Positions 17,867-27,389 are shown, numbered from the stretch's first letter. The stretch is 64,000 nt of DNA from Roseburia sp. 499 (GCF_001940225.2 NZ_CP135164.1:1054001-1118000), one strand, 5' to 3'. The notes: generated by a model not told the origin, from the letters alone. Program-made: numbers and translations.

Positions 17867-18740
17867 ATGAAAAGAAAAATATTGGCTTTTGCGTTAGGTA
17901 TATTCTTGATATCTTCAGGAGGTGTTCTTTCATTACATGCTGCGGAAAGTGGTCGATGTGTTCCACATTATAATGTTGCGGAAGTTGGGGGAGACTGGGA
18001 CAGATTTAGATATAGACTTACGGATGGAACCTTAGTAAAAGATGCGTTTGTTTTCGATGGAATGCATACATATTATGTACAATCCGATGGAACAGAGTGG
18101 GTGGTTTCAGTTTGCCAATGGAAGGGACTATGGATATGCCAACGGGGATGGTACTTTGAATACTAGTGGATTTTATTATGACCCATGGGGAAGAATTGTG
18201 TATTGTCATTGGAATGGAATGGTGGCAAGAGGACTTATCACAGACGGAACTACTTATTACAATATGGATATGACAGACGGGCATTTGATAGGAGTGTTCC
18301 CGGCAAATACTGAAGTAAAAGCGCATGAACATCATTGGGAAGCTGTAAATTTGACAGTACGTCATCCGGAACAAAAATGCTGGACAGATCAGGGGCATCG
18401 TGAAACGGTATTAATTAAGGAAGCTCATGAAGAACCTAATATGGTAGTTAAATGGATTTGTAAGACTTGCTATTTTAGAGATGGGATAATTGTAGAATTA
18501 CCGAGAGATAAAGAACCATCTCAAGATGAAACATATCAGCAGCATTTTCAATATCATTGGGACCGAAATGATGGATTAGTTCAATGGGGGGATGTGGAGG
18601 TTCAAGATGGAATGAAATGGGTACCTGCAATGTATACTGAGGAATGGATTCAAAATATTGTACCAGTAGTGTATAAAGAAGCAAAGGATGAAGTAATAAC
18701 ATTATATTATAAATGTTCTGAATGTGGCGCAGTTAAGTAA
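17867..18740 (+). pseudogene. Frameshifted, internally deleted wall-repeat protein
   Basis: The first frame (17867-18166) begins with a signal peptide (KILAFALGIFLISSGGVLSL) and the repeat FVFDGMHTYYVQSDGTE. The family sequence then continues in the +1 frame as WFQFANGRDYGYANGDGT, WGRIVYCHWNGMVARGLITDG and a C-terminal region ending at 18740. One extra base in TGGG at 18098-18101 explains the break. Compared with its paralogues, about 75 residues of middle repeats are also missing exactly there and the LRR domain is absent. Past residue ~160 comes a unique His/Cys-containing tail (CKTCYFRDG, YYKCSECGAVK) with zinc-ribbon-like pairs. Correcting one base would give about 290 aa. Programmed frameshifting or a sequencing error are alternatives. 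Confidence 0.7.
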
Positions 18741-18764
18741 GGAAAAATATAGGAAGAAGGGAAA

Positions 18765-21638
18765 ATGATGAAAGAAAGAAAAGTAATAAAAAAATCGACT
18801 GTATTTGTATTATGTTTTTTGTTGGGGCTTATGTCATCAGTAAGTACTGTTCAGGCAGAAGAAATGTCTGGAGAGACAGAAGAAAGTGTGATAGGGGAAC
18901 AGCCAGCAGAAAATTTTTCAGAAATAGAAGAAAATGTTTTGAAGGATAATGAAGAAATAAAAATGCCATCAGGTTATCAAGAAGAAGTATCGGTAGATAC
19001 TGCAGAAGAAGGTTTTAATGGGTCAGAAAAGGGAGCGGTTTCTTCAAGCAATTCTTGTGGTGATAACGCGGTATGGACTCTGAACAATGGCATACTTACC
19101 ATCAGTGGAACGGGAGCAATGTATGATTATTCGTCTAGTGCTTTTCCAGCATGGTATAGTCAGAAATCCAACATTACTTCAATTGTAGTTGCAGAGGGAA
19201 TTACTTACATAGGTTCATGTGCGTTTTATGGATTAGATAGCGTGACAACTGTATCTCTGCCATCATCATTAACTTCATGTGGTAGTATAGTATTTGCAGA
19301 ATGTAGTAGATTAAATAATGTAACGTTGCCGGCAGGAGTTACATCAATTCCATATGCAATGTTTGCTAATTGCACAAGCCTTAGTACAATTAGTGCACCG
19401 GGAGTAACTGTTTATGGAGATTATGCATTCCAAGGATGCAACTTTTCTACGTTTACAGTAGGTAGGTATGTCAATAACATTAACTCGCTGGCGTTTTATA
19501 ATGCAAGTGTAACGTCGTTTGAAGTAGAAACAGGAAATACAGTGTATTTTGCATCCAATGGTGTACTATTTGCGGATGGAGGAGCTACACTGTATGCATA
19601 TCCTTCAGCAAATCCTAATACTTCTTATATAGTTCCGAATACGGTAAAAAAGATAGGAGACTCTGCATTTATTAATAATAAGTATTTAACACAGATTACA
19701 ATTGGAAATTCTGTTACAAGTCTCGGAGAATCAGCATTTCAGGCCTGTGCCAATTTATCATCTATTGCGATTCCGGATAGTGTGACGGAAGCTGGTTATT
19801 TTACTTTTTATGGATGTCAGAATTTGGGAAGTGTAAGGTTTGGAAGTGGGTTGAAAGAGACCTCATATGAGATGTTTGAAAAGTGTACGGCATTAACAAC
19901 CATTGATTTTGGTGGAAGTTTGGAATCTTTGTATGCAAGAAGTTTTGGGTATTGTAGTGCGTTACAGAGTGTTAGTCTTCCTGCAAATATAAAAAGTATA
20001 GGAAATGGCTGCTTTGGTGAATGTTACAATTTGAAAAATTTTACATCAGTGGCATTAACTAGTATTCCGTATCAGGCTTTTTTGAATGATTATTTTTTGA
20101 CAACGGTTTCCTTGAACGAAGGATTGACAACAATTAATCGTTTGGCTTTTGGTGGATGTACAAATTTGAAAAAGATTACCCTACCGTCCACGATAAAGAT
20201 AGTTTATTCCTATGGGTTCCCGGATATAACAGAAGTGGTTCAAACAGGTACCACGCTGACAAAGTATGGGCATAACGGCTATCGAAGCATGGAAAAGGTA
20301 TCTGTGTCCGGTACAAGAAATTATAACTATGCTTATGAAGTATTGGATATTGTAAATCAGAGAAGAAGCGAAAATGGTGTTGTACCATTGGTTATGAATT
20401 CTTCTTTGATGGAATCAGCTATGCAGCGTGCGGCTGAAACATCTGTTCTGTTTTCACATACCAGACCGGATAGCTCATTATGCTTTGATATTAATAGTCT
20501 GATGTCCGGTGAAAATATAGCAGCAGGAGATTCAACTGCTTCAAGTGTTATGACCAGCTGGATGAATTCAAGTGGACATAAAGCTAATATATTGAATTCC
20601 AGTTATACAACAATTGGTATTGGCTGTATCAATATTAATGGTACCTATTATTGGGTTCAGTGTTTTGGAACAGGAGCTGATAGTAATAGTTGTTCTAAGC
20701 CTTCAGATACATATACAACGGAAACCATTAATATAGCGGCAGAAACTTTTGAGGAAGCGCCCACAACATCAGGAATTATCTGGGGGACACCGGAATCCTA
20801 TACCTATTCGGTGGGAATCAGCGTGCCAAAAACAGATTTAGATTTGAATAGTTCAGTACAAGCTAACTTTTATATTATAAATCCGGGAAATTCATGGTGT
20901 ACTATAGTAAATAATGATCAAAATATTATTTGGTCCAGTAGTAATAACTCGGTTGCAACAGTAGAAAATGGAGTGATAAAAGCAATAAAGACGGGTGGCA
21001 CTACGATTACGGCAAAAACAAAAAATGGTGCCTATAAAGCTACGATACAAGTTGGGGTAAATATAGGAACATTCATTACACAGTACGGTAATTTGAGCTT
21101 TTACCGTCACCCGGATGGAAAAATGCGTTGTTATGACGAAAATTTCAACATGATTACAAACCAGTTTGTGTTCGATGGTTCATACACATATTTTATGCAG
21201 GCAGATGGCACTCCAATGTGTGATCGTCTGACTTACCATCCGGATGGAGAACACATTATTTATCTGGATTCAAATGGACACGAAGTATTTAATAATTTCC
21301 AGTATTGTCCAAGTGTAGGATATACCTGCTATTTTGACTCTCAGGGATATATTTATAAAGACCAAATTACATTTGTGGGAGATAAAGTGTATTATCTGAA
21401 TGCAAATGGAAAGATGGAAAATGAAGGATGGTTCCAATTTGCAAATGGTCGGGATTACGGATGCGCAAATTGGGATGGAACTCTGAATACCGGTGGATTC
21501 TCCTATGACCCGTGGGGAAGAGTGGTATTTTATCACTGGAATGGAATGGTAGCTCGCGGACTTATTACAGATGGTGTGTGGTATTATAGCATGGATACAA
21601 CAGATGGTCATTATCTGGGAAACTTTCCGGTAAACTAA
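18765..21638 (+). CDS. Multidomain surface protein: LRR_5, CAP/SCP, Ig-like and wall-binding repeats
   Basis: 957 aa secreted protein. Signal peptide ~1-31; Glu-rich linker; LRR_5 repeats ~100-500 (for example SLTSCGSIVFAECSRLNNVTLP); a CAP/SCP-PR1 domain ~525-645 with ILDIVNQRRSENGV, SHTRPDS, SGENIAAG and SSGHKANILNSSYTTIGIG; a Big_2-like Ig domain ~690-770 (IIWSSSNNSVATVENGVIKAIKTG); then the ~165-residue wall-binding tail shared with its neighbours, ending GHYLGNFPVN. CAP domains occur in secreted bacterial proteins of poorly known function; LRRs suggest protein binding. It follows the frameshifted gene by 24 bases. Confidence 0.82.
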   Translation: MMKERKVIKKSTVFVLCFLLGLMSSVSTVQAEEMSGETEESVIGEQPAENFSEIEENVLKDNEEIKMPSGYQEEVSVDTAEEGFNGSEKGAVSSSNSCGDNAVWTLNNGILTISGTGAMYDYSSSAFPAWYSQKSNITSIVVAEGITYIGSCAFYGLDSVTTVSLPSSLTSCGSIVFAECSRLNNVTLPAGVTSIPYAMFANCTSLSTISAPGVTVYGDYAFQGCNFSTFTVGRYVNNINSLAFYNASVTSFEVETGNTVYFASNGVLFADGGATLYAYPSANPNTSYIVPNTVKKIGDSAFINNKYLTQITIGNSVTSLGESAFQACANLSSIAIPDSVTEAGYFTFYGCQNLGSVRFGSGLKETSYEMFEKCTALTTIDFGGSLESLYARSFGYCSALQSVSLPANIKSIGNGCFGECYNLKNFTSVALTSIPYQAFLNDYFLTTVSLNEGLTTINRLAFGGCTNLKKITLPSTIKIVYSYGFPDITEVVQTGTTLTKYGHNGYRSMEKVSVSGTRNYNYAYEVLDIVNQRRSENGVVPLVMNSSLMESAMQRAAETSVLFSHTRPDSSLCFDINSLMSGENIAAGDSTASSVMTSWMNSSGHKANILNSSYTTIGIGCININGTYYWVQCFGTGADSNSCSKPSDTYTTETINIAAETFEEAPTTSGIIWGTPESYTYSVGISVPKTDLDLNSSVQANFYIINPGNSWCTIVNNDQNIIWSSSNNSVATVENGVIKAIKTGGTTITAKTKNGAYKATIQVGVNIGTFITQYGNLSFYRHPDGKMRCYDENFNMITNQFVFDGSYTYFMQADGTPMCDRLTYHPDGEHIIYLDSNGHEVFNNFQYCPSVGYTCYFDSQGYIYKDQITFVGDKVYYLNANGKMENEGWFQFANGRDYGCANWDGTLNTGGFSYDPWGRVVFYHWNGMVARGLITDGVWYYSMDTTDGHYLGNFPVN

Positions 21639-21680
21639 CTTAAGAGTAGGAATAGACGGAATTTGTAAACTATATAAAAG

Positions 21681-21741
21681 AGAAAAGGAACAGAGAATGA
21701 ATGAGTAAGTAAGAGATTCAACATTCTACTGTTCTTTTTCT
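21681..21741 (+). terminator. Terminator after the LRR operon
   Basis: AAAAGGAACAG and AGAATG pair with CATTCT and CTGTTCTTTTT across a 22-base loop, ending in T-rich sequence. The remaining ~160 bases before the next gene are AT-rich and show no other clear structure. Confidence 0.65.
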
Positions 21742-21902
21742 ATATAGAATGTAAAAAGTATGAAAAATATATGTAGCATTGAAGAGTGTTGAAGAATATT
21801 CACTGTTACATATTGTTTTCAGATTTTATGTGTGTTAAAATTTGGATGTGAAGTAATTCTCATAAAACTGGTTTTAAAGAAAAAACATAGGAGGAGAAGA
21901 AA

Positions 21903-23717
21903 ATGAAGATGAAGTATGTCAAACAAGCATTAGCAACCGTATTAGCGGTAACATTGCTGGTTGGTAGCAACAGCAATCTGTCGGTTCAGGCTGCAGAAGA
22001 ACAGGAAGATGTGGTGTCAGGAGAAATCTTAGAAGACCAGAAAGGAACAGTAACGGACAGTGGAACCTGTGGAGAAAATGCAACCTGGACTTATGAGGAT
22101 GGAGTATTGACAATCAGCGGAAGTGGGGTAGTAAATAGTTGCGCATGGAATAGTTATAAAGCAGATGTTACAAAACTTGTTATTTCAGAAGGAATTACAT
22201 CGGCAACTGTTTATTCATTGTTTACGGAAATGCCCAAATTGACAGAAGCATCTTTACCAAATTCACTGACAGAATTGCCTTATTTTAGTAAGTGCACGAG
22301 TTTGAAAGAGATAACTATTCCGAGTGGAATAACAAGTATTCCGAATAGTAATTTTGCATACTGTACTGGCTTAGAGAGGGTAACAGCACCTGGAGTTACT
22401 AAAATTTATGATGGTGCATTTAAAGGCTGTACATCATTGATGAATGCCAATGGAATGGCAATCATAAATAATATATTGGTTTTAATTGATTCAACAAAGG
22501 TTGGAAATAATCTTGTAATTCCGGAAGGAGTAAAAGATTTTGCTTCATGGATGCATTTTCCTAGCAGTGTAACATATGTTTCAATTCCAAGTACACTTCA
22601 GACAGCTTTAGGCGGATTAGCTGGTCCGCTCATCTCCTGTGAGAATCTGGAAAAAATAGATGTATCAGAGGGAAATACACTTTACACATCTGTGGATGAC
22701 AGCTTGTTGAGTAAAGATAAGAAGACCTTATGGATTGTACCGAAGGAAAAGAGCGGAAAATATGTAGTTCCGGATGGGGTAGAAACAATAGGATATGAGG
22801 CAATGTCTCATTGTGCATATTTGTCAGAAGTAGTGATTCCTGCAAGCGTAAAAAAGATTGAAGAAGGCGGATGTGCTACTGCAAATGCTACTTCAATATA
22901 TTTTTCCGGGGATGCCGTAGAAAATATAGATGGTATATTCTATAACGATTATTATGATGATGATGATTTCAAAACATATTATGAAAGTATGGCAGAAGGA
23001 GAACGTAAACAATATTTCACAGAAGAATTGCAGACAATTGCCCAGAAAAAAATTTACTATGTAGAAGGTACTTCAGGCTGGGATGCGTTAAAGGCAAAAT
23101 ATCCAAGAGTTCAATGGCTGACCTGGGATGGAAATAACGTTGACGCAGGTCGTACCGTACCGTATTATAGTCTTTCGGAAAATGGTGGTACTTGGGATGG
23201 AACTCATTACACGAAGACGGACGGAACAGTAGCAACAGATATATTTTTCTTTGATGGAAGCAGTACTTATTACTTACAGGCTGATGGAACACCTATGAAA
23301 GATACCCTTACTTATCATCCGGACGGAAAACACATCATTTATCTGGATTCCAATGGACATGAGGTATTCAATTCCTTCCAATATTGTCCGAGTGTAGGTT
23401 ATACCTGCTATTTTGATTCACAGGGATATCTCTATAAAGATCAGATTACATTTGTAGGCGATAAGACCTATTACCTGAATGCAAATGGTAAACTGGAGAA
23501 TGAAGGATGGTTCCGGTTTGCAAACGGCATGGATTATGGATATGCTAATTGGGATGGAACATTAGTTACAGGAGGATTCTCCTATGACCCATGGGGAAGA
23601 GTAGTATTCTATCATTGGAACGGAATGGTAGCACGTGGACTTATTACAGATGGTCAGTGGTATTATCTCATGGATGAAACAGATGGACATTATCTGGGAA
23701 GCTTTCCGGTAAACTAA
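21903..23717 (+). CDS. LRR_5 surface protein with wall-binding repeat tail
   Basis: 604 aa secreted protein with signal peptide (QALATVLAVTLLVGSNSNLSV, residues ~7-28). Residues ~55-390 hold degenerate BspA-type leucine-rich repeats (SLKEITIPSGITSIPNSNFAYC, YLSEVVIPASVKKIEEGG). The final ~165 residues are the same wall-binding module as in the preceding proteins, almost identical to the 561-aa protein (GLITDGQWYYLMDETDGHYL). AGGAGGAG precedes the ATG. It is separated from the preceding cluster by a terminator and is followed by its own, so it is monocistronic. Likely a surface adhesin; target unknown. Confidence 0.82.
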   Translation: MKMKYVKQALATVLAVTLLVGSNSNLSVQAAEEQEDVVSGEILEDQKGTVTDSGTCGENATWTYEDGVLTISGSGVVNSCAWNSYKADVTKLVISEGITSATVYSLFTEMPKLTEASLPNSLTELPYFSKCTSLKEITIPSGITSIPNSNFAYCTGLERVTAPGVTKIYDGAFKGCTSLMNANGMAIINNILVLIDSTKVGNNLVIPEGVKDFASWMHFPSSVTYVSIPSTLQTALGGLAGPLISCENLEKIDVSEGNTLYTSVDDSLLSKDKKTLWIVPKEKSGKYVVPDGVETIGYEAMSHCAYLSEVVIPASVKKIEEGGCATANATSIYFSGDAVENIDGIFYNDYYDDDDFKTYYESMAEGERKQYFTEELQTIAQKKIYYVEGTSGWDALKAKYPRVQWLTWDGNNVDAGRTVPYYSLSENGGTWDGTHYTKTDGTVATDIFFFDGSSTYYLQADGTPMKDTLTYHPDGKHIIYLDSNGHEVFNSFQYCPSVGYTCYFDSQGYLYKDQITFVGDKTYYLNANGKLENEGWFRFANGMDYGYANWDGTLVTGGFSYDPWGRVVFYHWNGMVARGLITDGQWYYLMDETDGHYLGSFPVN

Positions 23718-23755
23718 TCTGAAGTTAAAATGTATGGAATTGAATAAATAAATAT

Positions 23756-23812
23756 AAAAGGAAGAAAAGATTACAATTTGAAAATTTTGTCATTTTTTCT
23801 TCCTTTTCTTTT
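23756..23812 (+). terminator. Terminator after the last LRR gene
   Basis: AAAAGGAAGAAAA pairs with TTTTTTCTTCCTTTT around a 24-base loop and is followed by CTTTT. Confidence 0.7.
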
Positions 23813-23877
23813 ATAGATGATTTAAAATGAAAGAGAACTATGTATGACAATAGATAAAACGGAGCAGAGTAAAACTT

Positions 23878-25740
23878 ATGAAGCCAAAATATAGGAAAAA
23901 GACAAAATTTATCGAAGATGAAAACGTAAAATACAAAAACTTTCTGGTACACACAATTGCTGTTTTTTTATGTATATTTCCATTTTGTGTTTATAGCCAT
24001 GTAGAACATCTTTCAGAAATGGCACAGAAATATTTCTCAAATACAGAAGGCTACACAGCAGATTTCTTCTTATATCATAAAGAAAAACTATTGCTGATAT
24101 TTGCAATATGGCTGGTGCTGTTTTTTATAGGAGAGCATATTTATCCGGAACATCCTGTAAAAAATATTCCTCTGAAAAGAAAAACAGCAAGAATAACTTT
24201 GATTCTACTGGGGATATATACAGTTTGTATTCTGGTGTCTGCCTTGTTTTCAACAGATAAAGCAACAGCAATTTGGGGCAGTTGTACAGAGTATGAAGGC
24301 ATAGTGGCACTTTTAGGCTATCTTGTATTGTTTTTTGCCGGGTATAATTATTTTCAGAGTGAATATCACCGCAAAATTTTAAAACGTGGAATGGTGGTTT
24401 TGATGTCGGTTATCTGTGTACTGGCATTAGTGGAATTCATTTGTGGTCCTATTTATGAAATGAGTTTTATGAAGTATTTGATTGCTCCGGCAGAATATAG
24501 AGAGATGGCAGCCTCATTATCGAATAAGGAATTTTTGGGTAAAATAACACTGTCCTTTTATAATCCGGGATATTTAGGGGGCTTATGTGCAATGTTGCTT
24601 CCAATTAGCTTTGGATTGGCTTATGAAGTAGAAATAAGGTGGAAGAAGATATTGTATATGCTTTTGACAGCAGGATTAGGTTTTACTCTGCTTGGAACAG
24701 GAACTACAGGTCCGTTTATTGCAGCGATAGTAGGAATGCTTGTTTTAACTTTGGGCTTGCGTGCAGATAAAAAGCGACTTTTTACAAATATTGGCTATAT
24801 GCTAGGCATTTTTGGAATCGTTTTTCTTCTGACTAATATAGTAACCGAAGGGAAAATGACGGAGCGACTGTTTTCGGTGGTGACCAATCAGAGTAATCAA
24901 GAACAGAAAAAACAACGTTTTATGGTAACAAATATGCAGATAGAGGGAGGAACATTGGAGATTTCAGCTGAGGAGTATTCGTTCAATGTGGAAAGGGACG
25001 CTTCGGAAGATTTTGTGCTGGAAACATTAAAGTTTACAGATGAGGATGGAAGTGAAATTCCAACTACGATAGATGCGGATGGAACATTACATTTGCTGAC
25101 AGAAGGTTATGAGGCAGTGGAGTTTACTTACAATGGACGATATCTGTCGATGGATTTGGGATACGAAGATACAGTAGATTTTTATCTGACAGAAGAAGGA
25201 TTTGCTTTGGTGGGGCAAAATGGAGCTCCATTGGTAAGAATACCACAGTCAGAAATCAAAAGTGAGTTTTTGAAAAGTCTATATCCGATAGCTACAGGAA
25301 GGGGATATATGTGGATAAATACGCTTCCTGTTTTAAAAGAATGTATTTTAATCGGAAAAGGTCCGGGAAATTTTGCCTATGCGTTTAATCAAAATGAGGT
25401 TGTAGGTCTTTTGAATACGCATGGAAGTTACAAATTTGTAGTGGATAAACCCCATAACTGGTATTTGCAAATTGGGGTAAATACAGGTCTGCTATCGCTG
25501 ATATGTGTTTTAGGACTGATGTTACGTTATATAAAAAGTGGGGTTACATGCTATTGTGCAAGCAAGAATCATGATAAGGGAGAAGGAATGGTTTTTGAGA
25601 AAGCATTATGGGCAGGACTTATTGCTTTTTGTGTCACAGGGCTTGTAAATGATAGTATTGTAGCAGTAAATCCGATTTTCTGGTTACTGTTTGGCGTGGG
25701 AAGTTGTGCTGTTGATAATAAGCGAGGTAAATGTGAATAA
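23878..25740 (+). CDS. O-antigen ligase/polymerase-like (Wzy_C) membrane protein
   Basis: 620 aa polytopic protein with about ten membrane segments. The hallmark of the Wzy_C/O-antigen ligase family, an amphipathic stretch with DKPHNWYLQIGVNTGL, lies near residue 525 after GKGPGNFAYAF. A large hydrophilic extracytoplasmic insert (~340-470, acidic) is unusual in size. Such proteins polymerise or transfer glycans carried on lipid at the outer face of the membrane. No glycosyltransferase or flippase genes are adjacent, so its polymer cannot be named; it may decorate the neighbouring surface proteins or wall. Confidence 0.72.
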   Translation: MKPKYRKKTKFIEDENVKYKNFLVHTIAVFLCIFPFCVYSHVEHLSEMAQKYFSNTEGYTADFFLYHKEKLLLIFAIWLVLFFIGEHIYPEHPVKNIPLKRKTARITLILLGIYTVCILVSALFSTDKATAIWGSCTEYEGIVALLGYLVLFFAGYNYFQSEYHRKILKRGMVVLMSVICVLALVEFICGPIYEMSFMKYLIAPAEYREMAASLSNKEFLGKITLSFYNPGYLGGLCAMLLPISFGLAYEVEIRWKKILYMLLTAGLGFTLLGTGTTGPFIAAIVGMLVLTLGLRADKKRLFTNIGYMLGIFGIVFLLTNIVTEGKMTERLFSVVTNQSNQEQKKQRFMVTNMQIEGGTLEISAEEYSFNVERDASEDFVLETLKFTDEDGSEIPTTIDADGTLHLLTEGYEAVEFTYNGRYLSMDLGYEDTVDFYLTEEGFALVGQNGAPLVRIPQSEIKSEFLKSLYPIATGRGYMWINTLPVLKECILIGKGPGNFAYAFNQNEVVGLLNTHGSYKFVVDKPHNWYLQIGVNTGLLSLICVLGLMLRYIKSGVTCYCASKNHDKGEGMVFEKALWAGLIAFCVTGLVNDSIVAVNPIFWLLFGVGSCAVDNKRGKCE

Positions 25741-25796
25741 ATCATTTTAAAATTCTCATACTAAGAATGTTATAATTCAGGAAAGGAGATTTTAAA

Positions 25797-26120
25797 ATGA
25801 CTCAGTTAAAATGTTCTGTTAAAAACTGCATGTACAACGATAATGACGACCAGCTTTGCTCCAAGGGAGATATTATGATTGGTGGACAAAGTGCAACAGC
25901 ATCTAATGAGACACGTTGCGAGAGCTTTCAGGAACGCAGGAGTTCTGCAACCAATTCTGTAGGTTCTCCAAGAGAGAGTATTAAAGTGGGATGCAAGGCA
26001 GAAAATTGTGTCTTTAATGAAGCGTGTAAGTGTAGTGCTCAGGAAATCGGCATTGCCGGAAGCAATGCATGCAATTGTGCAGAGACAGAATGTGCAAGCT
26101 TTGAATGTAAATGTAAATAA
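25797..26120 (+). CDS. DUF1540 Cys-rich protein (two motif copies)
   Basis: 107 aa soluble protein made of two related Cys-rich segments: LKCSVKNCMYNDNDDQLC...RCESF and VGCKAENCVFNEACKC...ECASFECKCK. Each carries the DUF1540 pattern C-x3-N-C-x-(Y/F)-N with later C pairs and probably binds a metal. Function is unknown; members are common in spore-forming Firmicutes. AAAGGAG precedes the start. A T-rich terminator follows, so it is likely transcribed alone. Confidence 0.78.
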   Translation: MTQLKCSVKNCMYNDNDDQLCSKGDIMIGGQSATASNETRCESFQERRSSATNSVGSPRESIKVGCKAENCVFNEACKCSAQEIGIAGSNACNCAETECASFECKCK

Positions 26121-26181
26121 ACTTTACTAAAATTACCACGAAATTTTACAAAAAATTAAAAAAATAATACTTGTAAAACAG

Positions 26182-26240
26182 AAAAGCAGGAAGTAGAATG
26201 GAGCTGAAATGAGTTGTTGGCTATTTTACTTCCTGTTTTT
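26182..26240 (+). terminator. Terminator after the DUF1540 gene
   Basis: AAAAGCAGGAAGTA pairs with TACTTCCTGTTTTT across a loop of about 30 bases; the right arm ends in five Ts. Confidence 0.7.
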
Positions 26241-26285
26241 ATATGGAAGTGAGCTTTGTAAGTCGTAAGACCATGGAGGAAGTTA

Positions 26286-26888
26286 ATGAGAAAAAAATCT
26301 CACATATCGTTAGCAAAGTACATTGTAGACAGCATTGCAGAACAGGATATGATAGAGCATAAGAAGGCATTTTACCTCGGAAGCATTTTGCCGGATTGTA
26401 AGCCATCGTTTTTGACAGAGCGTCATGAGATGGAAGGAACCTTTCCAAAGATACAGGAACAGATGAGAATTCTGGTAGAGAGGCAAATGAATTTCCAAAT
26501 AAATGCGCGAGTGTTTTATCGCAATTTGGGAGAGATTATACATTATATTGCTGATTATTTTACATTTCCGCATAACGCTCATTATCCGGGAAATTTAAAA
26601 GATCATTGTGCATATGAAGAACAACTTAAAAATAGTTTGAGAGAATATATCCAAAGTGGTGAGGCAAAGAAGAATTGTATCTGGATTTGTAGAAACGCCA
26701 AAATACTAAACAGTACAGAAGCTATTTGTGAATTTATTCAGATGGCGCATGACAGATATGTCAAAATAAAGAATACAGTGGAGGAAGATTGCCGTCAAAT
26801 CGTGGCGTTATGTCATCAGGTGGTAGAGGCAATCATCTTATTGATAAAGGGCGAAATCAAGGGAAAGATGTTATTATCCGCCGCATAA
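26286..26888 (+). CDS. Zinc-dependent phospholipase C family protein
   Basis: 200 aa all-helical protein related to the zinc-dependent phospholipase C/S1-P1 nuclease fold. Candidate metal ligands are the early His of KSHISLAKYI, LGSILPDCKPSF (Asp near 37) and GEIIHYIADYFTFPHN (His and Asp near 85-95). It has no signal peptide and is shorter than secreted PLCs, like the widespread intracellular clostridial group of unknown substrate. GGAGG precedes the start. An imperfect hairpin (AGTGTTTT with AAAACAC, 26896-26943) may end its transcript. Confidence 0.72.
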   Translation: MRKKSHISLAKYIVDSIAEQDMIEHKKAFYLGSILPDCKPSFLTERHEMEGTFPKIQEQMRILVERQMNFQINARVFYRNLGEIIHYIADYFTFPHNAHYPGNLKDHCAYEEQLKNSLREYIQSGEAKKNCIWICRNAKILNSTEAICEFIQMAHDRYVKIKNTVEEDCRQIVALCHQVVEAIILLIKGEIKGKMLLSAA

Positions 26889-26944
26889 AGTAAGAAAAAA
26901 GTGTTTTATGTCGAAATGTTGTGTAAAAAAAACACGTTTTTCGT

Positions 26945-26973
26945 TTGATTTTTCTCCGGGAAGAAGATACAAT
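26945..26973 (+). promoter_or_regulatory. Promoter of the Spo0E-like gene
   Basis: TTGATT at 26945-26950 and TACAAT at 26968-26973 with 17-base spacing; it overlaps an in-frame upstream ATG and thereby argues against that start. Confidence 0.55.
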
Positions 26974-26998
26974 AAAACGGGGAGAAAAGGAGATATCT

Positions 26999-27178
26999 AT
27001 GAGACACTTGCTAGAACTGAAAAGAGAAATTGAAAGTGTACGAGAAGAATTGGATGTGGCCGTTCAGAATGGTGTGGAAGGAACGGAGTGTTATGAGATT
27101 AGTCTTCAATTAGATAGTCTCATAGCAGATTACATGCAATTAAAGGAAGATAAAATTCAGTTGCGGAATTGTAGCTGA
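26999..27178 (+). CDS. Spo0E-like aspartyl-phosphate phosphatase
   Basis: 59 aa helical peptide with the Spo0E-family layout: a first helix ELKREIESVREELDVAV, then the signature SLQLDSLIADYMQ matching S-x-x-L-D-x-L-I. Spo0E-type phosphatases dephosphorylate Spo0A~P and delay sporulation. Length and motif position are normal. The start follows AAAGGAG at 26987-26993. It is a single gene between a promoter and a strong terminator. The presence of spoIIGA, sigE and sigG nearby makes a role in sporulation control plausible. Confidence 0.75.
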   Translation: MRHLLELKREIESVREELDVAVQNGVEGTECYEISLQLDSLIADYMQLKEDKIQLRNCS

Positions 27179-27203
27179 AGATGAGACAATAAAATATAGA
27201 AAG

Positions 27204-27257
27204 TGGTGCCGGTGTGCTGAAGATTAAAAATCTTAAGTGTGCCGGCACTATTTTTTT
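27204..27257 (+). terminator. Terminator after the Spo0E-like gene
   Basis: GTGCCGGTGTGCTGAAGATT pairs with AATCTTAAGTGTGCCGGCAC through a 20-position stem with several G-T pairs, followed by seven Ts. Confidence 0.8.
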
Positions 27258-27290
27258 GAAAAAATAGTGATTACTATATATTGTAGTGTT

Positions 27291-27381
27291 AAGAAAATAG
27301 ACAACAACATGAAGTGTAAAAGAGGAAAAATCCTGCAAATTATGGGCTGGAAACCCTGATTTTGTCAGGATTCTTTTTTAA
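27291..27381 (+). ncRNA. Candidate small RNA or orphan terminator upstream of mraZ
   Basis: No gene lies between the Spo0E terminator and the mraZ promoter, yet a promoter-like pair (TTGAAA 27256-27261, TATTGT 27279-27284, spacing 17) is followed by a second intrinsic terminator. Its stem runs from AATCCTGCAAA at 27329 to TTTTGTCAGGATT at 27372, with an internal GGG/CCC hairpin and six Ts. This would give a ~90-nt transcript without a reading frame. Low confidence. Confidence 0.3.
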
Positions 27382-27389
27382 ATTTTCTA

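Noticed and set aside
27120..27338. Minus-strand 72-codon frame near the Spo0E-like gene
   Set aside because: Covers terminators and another gene's antisense; no ribosome binding site.
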